Source: VFKE01 sp031400955 (GTDB lineage: Bacteria; Verrucomicrobiota; Verrucomicrobiia; Verrucomicrobiales; Verrucomicrobiaceae). From it: DNA of 10,771 bases. This document shows positions 5,734 to 10,771 of the stretch, one piece after another. Under the pieces are notes generated by a model. That model searched no databases, was not told the DNA's origin, and was given only the letters and a program-made list of their open reading frames with translations. The DNA is taken from the NCBI GenBank assembly GCA_031400955.1, contig JANNQW010000433.1, forward strand, positions 1 to 10,771, given 5' to 3'. The position numbers were made by a program, and so were the translations under genes. Each line of letters begins with the position of its first letter. Positions within the stretch are counted from its first letter, which is position 1.

Positions 5734-7638
5734 ATGTCATCTGACAGTCAGCCAAACAAGATATCTTGCATGCATCAAATTAAAAAAACGTTCCCCTGGC
5801 TGCTCTTCAGTCTCCCTTTTCTGCTTCTGATATGGCTGCAACGGAATTATTCCTTTACTTCCCTTCAATGGGATGACTGGGGCTTAGTGGCTGATCGGTT
5901 TCCCACAGACGATTTGGTCCCGAATTTGGGCGGGCTGATGACCCCCCATTCGGGTCACTTGATCCCGCTTGTGAAGCTTTCCGTGATTCTTGGAATTAAA
6001 TTAGGACAGGGAGATCCCCGTTTTTTACTTATAGCCTCGATGATGATTACCATCGGGACGGGGTTGCTTTTGCTGAGGTTGGTTCGCTGCACATTGCCTG
6101 ACCGATCGTTGAGTGCTCCGCTGATCGTTGCTCTGGCAGTCGCCTCCTCAATCTATTCCCAAGTGTGGTTATGGTGGAGTTGCTGGCCGATGTTCCTGCC
6201 ATTCTTTTGTGTGGTGCTGGCAAATTATTGGCTGCACGGGAGAGAATTCTCCTGGGGTCGATTTGCCAGTGTAATGGCACTTTCTTGGATTGCTTCGTAT
6301 TCCCAAGGCGCGGGTGGCTTGGTTTGGCTGGCTCTGCTTCCGCCGCTAATGGGATTTATCTGCGACCGTTCTGTGGCTACTCGCAGGGTTGCATGGTCAG
6401 CCTACGCAGTCATCGGCCTGACGATCTTGCGGCCTTTTATCATGAGTGCTCTGGAGGGAGAGGGTGGTAGCGACAAAAGTTTAGCGGAACGTTTGGTGAA
6501 GATGGCTCTCTACGGGCTCACTGTGCTGGGTGGGAGTCTAGGACAGGGGGTGGCATCCCATTCGTTGCTGCCGTCGCAGATATTTGGGGGGCTATTTTCG
6601 CTGGCGGCCTTGGCACTTATGATAGTGGCCATACGCAAGCGCACAGTGGGCGCGGGGGTCCAGGCGAAACTTGCGCCATGGATTTCGGTCGTGCTTTTTG
6701 GCTTGCTATCGGCGGCGGCGATTGCGGCCGGCCGCAGTCGGCTGCCGCTCAACCAAGCCCTAGCTGGTCGTTACCTGCTGCTGACCTATCCGGTTTGGTT
6801 GGGTCTATATTTCGCCATCAGGGTCATCGCGGTCAAGGGTGAGCGTTCGCTATTCAATTGGAATTGGTCACGGATTACTTTGGCTGCCACCGTGGCCTTG
6901 CTTTTGCTTCAGGCCAACATTTGGGTCGAGGGATATCGGAGTATTCGTTTGGATTACGCGGAACATCTCGCCAGAGTTGCTCCGCTAAATTTCAGTCGCT
7001 TGTTTCCCGCGAATCCAGCACTAAAATCGTGTTATCCTTATGTGCCGCCCATGCTTCAAATCGTTGAACGTTTGGCAAAGAATGACCGTCTCCATGGATT
7101 GATTCTTTACAAGTCTACAGCCCTTAGTGAGGTTGGGAAAGCAAGGCGGCTATTGCCAACTCTGGGTGGACATCTGACTTCTGCCACCACCGATCCTGAA
7201 AACAGGCTGCTATTTGAGGGGTATGCCTATCTATATGATTCAGACCGGCCGGCGGATTTGATCCTTTTAACTTGGGAAAGCGAGACACATCCTGATCCTC
7301 AAATTTTTTGTCTTGTCTCCATGCCCATGCGAAAGGACTTCTACCAGTCATTCGAGCGTTTCCGTAGACCGGAGAAGTTTACCCGGTGGCGGGTGCGATT
7401 GGAACCGAAGCAACTACCCGAAGGCACTGGTAAGATCCGTTGCTATGCATTTGATCATAAGAAAAAATGCCTCTATAGACTGCGAAACGCCGTGACGATC
7501 AAGAACGGGATCATAACAGACTGCGAAAAAGAGGCGCAGGGTTGGGAGAATCAGGATCTCAAAAAACGGTGGCCTTCAAGTCAGGGAAAAGAAACCCCGT
7601 TTGCAACTCCCGATCTTCGCACCAACGACAGTGAATGA
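5734..7638 (+). CDS. Polytopic membrane protein with GT-C glycosyltransferase-like features
   Basis: The protein has 634 residues from the ATG at 5734. I count about 10-11 hydrophobic segments between residues 20 and 400, then a hydrophilic C-terminal region of ~230 residues. After the first membrane segment comes WDDWG (acidic pair at 47-48) and then PHSGHLIPLVKL (71-82); an acidic pair in the first extracytoplasmic loop is the usual catalytic feature of GT-C enzymes, which use polyprenyl-phosphate sugars. The AAGRSR...GRYLLL segment near 331-350 is also reminiscent of large uncharacterised GT-C-like proteins. I cannot name a characterised family. Start choice: a TTG at 5704 with AGGT 8 nt upstream and an ATG at 5770 are alternatives; none has a strong ribosome binding site. 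The gene may use the lipid-linked sugar made by the upstream cassette, but 308 nt and a transposase relic separate them. Function is inferred. Confidence 0.72.
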   Translation: MSSDSQPNKISCMHQIKKTFPWLLFSLPFLLLIWLQRNYSFTSLQWDDWGLVADRFPTDDLVPNLGGLMTPHSGHLIPLVKLSVILGIKLGQGDPRFLLIASMMITIGTGLLLLRLVRCTLPDRSLSAPLIVALAVASSIYSQVWLWWSCWPMFLPFFCVVLANYWLHGREFSWGRFASVMALSWIASYSQGAGGLVWLALLPPLMGFICDRSVATRRVAWSAYAVIGLTILRPFIMSALEGEGGSDKSLAERLVKMALYGLTVLGGSLGQGVASHSLLPSQIFGGLFSLAALALMIVAIRKRTVGAGVQAKLAPWISVVLFGLLSAAAIAAGRSRLPLNQALAGRYLLLTYPVWLGLYFAIRVIAVKGERSLFNWNWSRITLAATVALLLLQANIWVEGYRSIRLDYAEHLARVAPLNFSRLFPANPALKSCYPYVPPMLQIVERLAKNDRLHGLILYKSTALSEVGKARRLLPTLGGHLTSATTDPENRLLFEGYAYLYDSDRPADLILLTWESETHPDPQIFCLVSMPMRKDFYQSFERFRRPEKFTRWRVRLEPKQLPEGTGKIRCYAFDHKKKCLYRLRNAVTIKNGIITDCEKEAQGWENQDLKKRWPSSQGKETPFATPDLRTNDSE

Positions 7639-7745
7639 AACGTTTGATCAAACGTATGATTACGTCAATGCCTCGCACTGGAGCCGAACTCACAAAGCTG
7701 GGCAACCAAAGATTCGTTAATGACCAAAAACTGCCGCACTGGTAG
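7635..7745 (+). CDS. Possible 36-residue small ORF overlapping the membrane protein stop
   Basis: An ATG at 7635 overlaps the upstream TGA (ATGA) and opens a 36-codon frame, beginning MKRLIKRMITSM and ending QKLPHW, terminated by TAG at 7743-7745. The N-terminus is strongly basic. The coupling geometry matches that of the overlapping genes in the sugar cassette, which is the main argument for translation. I recognise no family, and it may equally be a chance frame or the decayed start of a lost gene. The stop codon forms the loop of a 7-bp hairpin at 7736-7752. Confidence 0.25.
   Translation: MKRLIKRMITSMPRTGAELTKLGNQRFVNDQKLPHW
7640..7655. repeat. Perfect 16-bp palindrome
   Basis: ACGTTTGATCAAACGT is a perfect inverted repeat with no central spacer, starting 2 nt after the membrane protein stop codon. 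It has no following T-run, so it is not a standard intrinsic terminator. A dimeric regulator operator or a coincidence within the small ORF are the alternatives. Confidence 0.5.
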
Positions 7746-7752
7746 CCAGTGC
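7736..7752. repeat. Hairpin: 7-bp perfect stem, 3-nt loop
   Basis: GCACTGG-TAG-CCAGTGC forms a perfect stem whose loop is the TAG stop of the 36-codon ORF. It lies ~100 nt before the lipoprotein gene and is followed by AAAAAG, not T residues, so a plus-strand terminator role is weak. A partial copy of the left arm (CGCACTGG) also occurs at about 7675-7682. Confidence 0.4.
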
Positions 7753-7856
7753 AAAAAGTGAAGGGGCTCATTGCGACGTATGATGAGCGCCCATTCGATG
7801 GTGGTGACATGTTTCCCACCTTGCATTTCGCTCCTAAACCGTTTCAATCAGGTCTC

Positions 7857-8585
7857 ATGAAACAACTCTTGCCCCTGATGCTCATTCTCGCCTCGTGTGC
7901 TGCGACGGACGAGAAGACGCCGGATTATTCGATCACCTTTCATGCCATTGCTTCTGACATGGATCTGCCGAAGACGATGTTTCCCTTCGACCTGAACGGA
8001 AAGCGGATGCTATTCAAGATTGTCCCGGAGTTCTCCCAGCAGAACGTCATCGCCTTTCATCCATTTCCGAGCACAACTGGTGACGGCAAGGGCGCGGTGC
8101 TGCAACTCGACTTCCGCGGCAAGTCGCAGTTGGAGATCGCATCTCGCACGCGGAAGGATGAATACCTGCTGACGATGGTTAATGCGAAACCGGTGGACTA
8201 TGTGGTGCTGGACCAGCCGGTGCTGGATGGCATGATCACCATCTGGCAGGGATTGTCTGATGAAGTGATCAAGAAAATGGACAAGAAAATCCAGCGGATG
8301 GTCAAGGGCGGACAGGCGCCTACCATGTCCGAGAACATGGAAATGCGGCCGACTACGAGGGGTGAGAAGATCCGCTCCTACGACGCTGCGAAAGCCAGGG
8401 AGCGAGATGCAGCGGCCGGTAAACTGCCGAAGAAAAAAGAAGTGCAGTCACTGACGCTTCCAGACGCGCCGGTTTCCCCCAAGATACCTGTCGAAGGTGC
8501 CGCGCCACCGCTCCCGCCGCTTCCTCCGATCCCAGGAGCAACATTTCGGCCTCCGAGCGTGGAACCGCCGCTGCCGCGACCCTGA
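7857..8585 (+). CDS. Conserved-type lipoprotein of unknown function with proline-rich C-terminus
   Basis: The protein has 242 residues. The N-terminus MKQLLPLMLILASC is a classic lipoprotein signal with lipobox LASC, so C14 would be lipidated after signal peptidase II cleavage. Residues about 25-130 alternate short hydrophobic strands and look like a beta-rich domain. Residues 135-195 are charged and probably helical (DKKIQRMVK, AAKARERDAAAGK). Residues 208-242 are proline-rich (PPLPPLPPIP at 217-226), which could span the periplasm or peptidoglycan. The ATG at 7857 is chosen because it starts the signal peptide; an in-frame GTG at 7749 would add 36 residues and bury the signal. CAGGT 3-7 nt upstream is a weak ribosome binding site. 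The gene precedes the M23 peptidase by ~25 nt, so a role in envelope or peptidoglycan processing is plausible. No known family is recognised. Confidence 0.8.
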   Translation: MKQLLPLMLILASCAATDEKTPDYSITFHAIASDMDLPKTMFPFDLNGKRMLFKIVPEFSQQNVIAFHPFPSTTGDGKGAVLQLDFRGKSQLEIASRTRKDEYLLTMVNAKPVDYVVLDQPVLDGMITIWQGLSDEVIKKMDKKIQRMVKGGQAPTMSENMEMRPTTRGEKIRSYDAAKARERDAAAGKLPKKKEVQSLTLPDAPVSPKIPVEGAAPPLPPLPPIPGATFRPPSVEPPLPRP

Positions 8586-8598
8586 TCATTTTCTAACC

Positions 8599-8602
8599 GG
8601 AG
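8599..8602 (+). promoter_or_regulatory. Ribosome binding site that favours the M23 peptidase start at 8611
   Basis: GGAG lies 8 nt before the ATG at 8611 but only 2 nt before the alternative ATG at 8605. The spacing favours 8611, which begins directly at the signal peptide. Confidence 0.5.
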
Positions 8603-8610
8603 TGATGTCG

Positions 8611-9762
8611 ATGCTAAGGCTGATCATCTTCATGGCGGCGGCGCTGGTGCTTGTAGCCAGGGTCAACGGACAAACTGCCACAGACGAAACAGTGCGGCGC
8701 GCATTGACTCCCAATTCACCGATGTCGCTGGTGCTGCCCACGGACAATGATGCGCTGCTGCGCGGGAAACCGGCGGATTTTTACATGTTTGTGGATCGGA
8801 ATTTCGAGAATGAACTCACGACACCCTGGGAAGGCGGCAGCTACGGTTATGTCCGCGGGCCGGTGCGTCATGGAGAACGGGTGGAACTGATGCATTTCCA
8901 CGAGGGCGTGGATATCGCGCCAGTGAAACGGGATGAACTGGGAGAGCCGCTGGACGAGGTGCGCAGCATCTCGCACGGGGAGGTGGTGCATGGCTCGGGC
9001 ATGCCCGGCGCCAGCAACTACGGCCGCTACCTCGTCATCCGGCATGACTGGGGGCAGGGACCCGTCTATTCACTGTATGCCCATCTCAACCGGATCATCG
9101 CCAAAGTGGGCGACAAGGTTCAGCCGGGGACGCCGGTGGCCATCATGGGACACACCGGAACCGGGATCGACCGCAGGCGTTCACACACACATCTGGAATT
9201 GAACCTGATTTTGAACAGCCGCTTCGGAGAGTGGCATGATGCCAATTTCAAGGATCATCCCAACAAGCACGGCAACTTCAACGGTCTGAACCTTGCGGGC
9301 ATGGATGTGGCGGCGTTTTATCTGGCCTGGCGGAAGAATCCATCACTCACGGTGGCGGATTTCGTGAAGGCGCAAAAGCCGGCGTTCAGGGTTCTCGTGC
9401 TCAGAAGAGGGGAGATCGAGCTGCTGCAAAACTATCCATGGCTTGGCGAGGATGTGCGGACGCCCTCACCATCGTGGGAATTGACGTTCAGCGGGGGCGG
9501 GCTGCCGCTCAAGATCAAGGCCTCGTCGGAGACGGTGACCGGACCCCGGGCATCGTGGGTCAGGGACGAGGGCATGCCGGTGAGTTATCGCACCCGCGGC
9601 TATGTCAGCGGCACTGCGTCGAACTTTGCCCTGACATCCAGCGGCCTGCGCTATGTGCGGTTGATCACCGGGGATTTTTCCGCACCGGACGTCGAGGTGA
9701 AGAAGCCGGCGGCCGGGAGTGGTAAGAAGTCTCCGAAGAAAAAGTCGGTAGTGAAGAAGTGA
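8611..9762 (+). CDS. Secreted M23 family metallopeptidase (LytM/peptidoglycan endopeptidase type)
   Basis: The protein has 383 residues. A signal peptide is evident (MLRLIIFMAAALVLVARVNG, then Q21). The M23 domain spans about residues 80-205: HEGVD (97-101) supplies the zinc ligands H97 and D101, YAHL places H158, and HTH (192-194) supplies catalytic H192 and zinc ligand H194. VGDKVQPGTPVAIMGHTGTG (166-185) is the family beta-sheet signature. All canonical residues are present, so it should be an active endopeptidase cutting peptide cross-links of peptidoglycan outside the cytoplasm. Between HxxxD and YAHL the loop is longer than in LytM. Residues ~265-360 form an extra domain of unknown type, and the tail (362-383) is Lys-rich, which may bind acidic wall or membrane polymers. 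It follows the lipoprotein by 25 nt, probably in one operon. Family assignment is secure; the bond cleaved is inferred. Confidence 0.92.
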   Translation: MLRLIIFMAAALVLVARVNGQTATDETVRRALTPNSPMSLVLPTDNDALLRGKPADFYMFVDRNFENELTTPWEGGSYGYVRGPVRHGERVELMHFHEGVDIAPVKRDELGEPLDEVRSISHGEVVHGSGMPGASNYGRYLVIRHDWGQGPVYSLYAHLNRIIAKVGDKVQPGTPVAIMGHTGTGIDRRRSHTHLELNLILNSRFGEWHDANFKDHPNKHGNFNGLNLAGMDVAAFYLAWRKNPSLTVADFVKAQKPAFRVLVLRRGEIELLQNYPWLGEDVRTPSPSWELTFSGGGLPLKIKASSETVTGPRASWVRDEGMPVSYRTRGYVSGTASNFALTSSGLRYVRLITGDFSAPDVEVKKPAAGSGKKSPKKKSVVKK

Positions 9763-9911
9763 GCCGCGCGCTACACGGGCTTGAGTGATTTCAGACAGGA
9801 TGCAGCCGTGCACGCAATGGCGATGTCATTATCGCAAGTGATCAGGATTAAAGACGGCGAATTTGGGAGGTGTGTCACGCGACCAGGCGAGGCTTCTCGT
9901 GTCGCAAAAAA

Positions 9912-9981
9912 GTAGTCATGAGCTTCAGCTCGTGACCGGTGCTGCGAGCGTCGTTGAGTTCGAGCTGAAGCTCTGAACTAC
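9912..9981. repeat. REP-like imperfect inverted repeat with self-palindromic arms
   Basis: The left arm (9912-9932) and the reverse complement of the right arm (9961-9981) agree at 18 of 21 positions, both beginning GTAGT and sharing GAGCTTCAGCTCG. The core GAGCTTCAGCTC can itself fold (GAGCT-TC-AGCTC). A 28-nt spacer separates the arms. Two inverted copies of a short palindromic unit in a gap between convergent genes is the arrangement of REP/BIME elements. It could also help end transcription from either side, although no T-run follows. Confidence 0.6.
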
Positions 9982-9999
9982 CTTGAGCTGCGCCGGGAA

Positions 10000-10038
10000 T
10001 CACCCGGCCTTTGACGAAGTCCGGCAGTCTGCTGGCAT
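10000..10038 (-). other. 12-codon ORF with a consensus Shine-Dalgarno
   Basis: AGGAGG (10049-10044, minus strand) lies 5 nt before an ATG at 10038 that opens 12 codons (MPADCRTSSKAG) ending in TGA. It starts 35 nt after the stop of the repeat protein. The ribosome binding site is the best in the window, yet the frame is tiny, so this may be chance or the scar of a lost gene. Confidence 0.15.
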
Positions 10039-10073
10039 TGATGCCTCCTGATGCGTCTTCTGTGCTTCATGCT

Positions 10074-10771
10074 CTATAGCTTGCCCGTGCCTAGCCAGTC
10101 ACGCATCCCGGCCCAGCCTTTGTTGGCGTAGGTTTTGTGTGGAGAGGTGGATATGTCAGGCGGCAGCTTGCCTTTCTCGGGCAGATCACCTTGGCAAAAC
10201 TGTTTCCACTCACCGCGACTCTTGAGGCCAAGGCTGCGAGCGAAGGTCCTTGCGGTCGTGAAAGAGCGGTATTCCCTAAGACGTGGCGCTATAAATCCTG
10301 TGCCCAACCAGTCTCCCACGCCCGCCCAACCTTGTTTGGCGTAGACGTGATCGGGCTTATTAGGAAGGTCAGATGGCAATATGCCTTTCTCGGGCATGTC
10401 TCCCTTGCAGAATTTGATCCATTCCACCCAAGTCTTGAGGCCAAGCCCGCGTGCAAAAGCACGGGCCTCTTTGAATGAACGATAATGCCGCAGGCGTGGA
10501 GCTACAGTCCACGTGCCCAGCCAGTCACCCCAGCTTGTCCATCCTGTGTTGGCGTAGGTATCGTCAGGGTAGGCGGGTATGTTCTTTGGCCGCGTGCCCT
10601 TCTCCTGCATTTTGCCTTCACAGAACCTCCGCCATTCACTGTTACTTTTCAGACCAAGCCCGCGAGTAAAGCCACGCGCTTCTTTAAACGGGCAGAACCT
10701 CCGTAGATGGGTCGCTACTATTCCCGTGCCGAGCCAATCGCCGACGCCCGCCCATCCTTTGCTTTTATAAG
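10074..10771 (-). CDS. 71-residue tandem-repeat protein (phage-integrase-repeat-unit-like), C-terminal part
   Basis: The minus-strand frame is open from the right edge of the window to TAG at 10076-10074, so the N-terminus is missing; 231 codons are visible. It contains three full 71-residue (213-bp) repeats plus a final 18-residue partial one. Each repeat begins at a tyrosine codon near 10769, 10556, 10343 and 10130. The conserved pattern is Y-x3-GW-x4-DWLGT, then LR-x2-x2-F-x2-AR-x-F-x-R-x-LGLK-x3-EW-x2-FC-x-G, then EKG-x2-P. This matches the phage-integrase repeat unit (PHINT_rpt-type) as I recall it, found in tandem in integrase-like, helicase-like and stand-alone proteins. No catalytic domain is visible in this part. 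Copies are clearly diverged, so the array is not a recent duplication. An internal ATG at 10610 should not be taken as the start, because repeat sequence continues upstream of it. The role is unknown; nucleic-acid binding is a guess. Confidence 0.83.
   Translation of the reverse strand, partial: YKSKGWAGVGDWLGTGIVATHLRRFCPFKEARGFTRGLGLKSNSEWRRFCEGKMQEKGTRPKNIPAYPDDTYANTGWTSWGDWLGTWTVAPRLRHYRSFKEARAFARGLGLKTWVEWIKFCKGDMPEKGILPSDLPNKPDHVYAKQGWAGVGDWLGTGFIAPRLREYRSFTTARTFARSLGLKSRGEWKQFCQGDLPEKGKLPPDISTSPHKTYANKGWAGMRDWLGTGKL

Larger units (their letters stand above)
9763..10073. other. Intergenic region between convergent genes
   Basis: This 311-nt stretch has no ordinary gene. It holds the inverted repeat at 9912-9981. 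On the minus strand a frame of about 50 codons (roughly 9890-10060) is open but lacks a start codon at its head. A 12-codon minus-strand ORF (10038-10000) is preceded by a strong AGGAGG. I see no T-tract terminator for either flanking gene. Confidence 0.5.

Noticed and set aside
7736..7752. Hairpin as an intrinsic terminator for the membrane protein gene
   Set aside because: The plus strand has A residues, not T, after the stem, and the hairpin is separated from the stop by ~100 nt.
7749..7856. Upstream in-frame start for the lipoprotein
   Set aside because: It would place 36 residues ahead of a perfect lipoprotein signal peptide and block export.
8353..8589. Minus-strand 78-codon frame opposite the lipoprotein 3' end
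   Set aside because: It is an antisense shadow of the proline-rich coding region and has no recognisable motif.
9890..10060. Minus-strand frame of about 50 codons through the inverted repeat
   Set aside because: There is no start codon at its head, and it is explained by lack of stops in a GC-rich palindromic stretch; no family is recognised.
10074..10771. The 213-bp periodicity as a CRISPR or DNA satellite array
   Set aside because: The repeats are diverged at DNA level but keep the reading frame and protein pattern across copies, so they are coding repeats; there are no short identical repeats with unique spacers.

Overview
The window is bacterial DNA with moderately high GC and tightly packed genes. 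The gene content, the weak Shine-Dalgarno signals, and family resemblances recalled from memory (an IS110-type transposase remnant, a lipoprotein/M23 peptidase pair, a 71-residue repeat protein) suggest a member of Verrucomicrobiota. This placement is an inference, because no marker gene fixes it.

Layout. (1) Positions 1-1701, minus strand: a LOG-family nucleotide-binding protein is followed, 2 nt after its stop, by the N-terminal 189 codons of an RlmI-type rRNA methyltransferase that runs off the left edge. (2) Positions 1702-2163: a sparse region with a possible promoter for the minus-strand pair and a 19-codon scrap of a DNA cytosine methyltransferase. (3) Positions 2164-5425, plus strand: a tightly coupled four-gene cassette made of a dolichol-phosphate-mannose-synthase-like GT2 glycosyltransferase, a SAM methyltransferase, a WecE-type sugar aminotransferase and a second SAM methyltransferase. 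The first three genes overlap by 1 and 4 nt, and the fourth follows after 3 nt. (4) Positions 5426-5733: a gap holding a minus-strand fragment of an IS110-type transposase broken by an in-frame TAA. (5) Positions 5734-7638: a large polytopic membrane protein with features of GT-C glycosyltransferases. (6) Positions 7639-7856: a perfect 16-bp palindrome, a 36-codon mini-ORF and a hairpin. (7) Positions 7857-9762: a lipoprotein followed by a secreted M23 metallopeptidase, probably one operon. (8) Positions 9763-10073: no gene of ordinary size, but a REP-like inverted repeat. (9) Positions 10074-10771, minus strand: the C-terminal part of a protein built from 71-residue tandem repeats that resemble the phage-integrase repeat unit.

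How it works together. The central cassette reads as a pathway that makes a nucleotide-linked 4-amino-4,6-dideoxy sugar (WecE step), possibly methylates it, and loads it on a polyprenyl phosphate (GT2 step). The GT-C-like membrane protein downstream is a plausible periplasmic transferase, by analogy with ArnB/ArnC/ArnT. The cassette lies between two gene remnants, which suggests acquisition or rearrangement in a variable surface-glycan region. The flanking LOG/RlmI and lipoprotein/M23 genes look like ordinary chromosomal genes.
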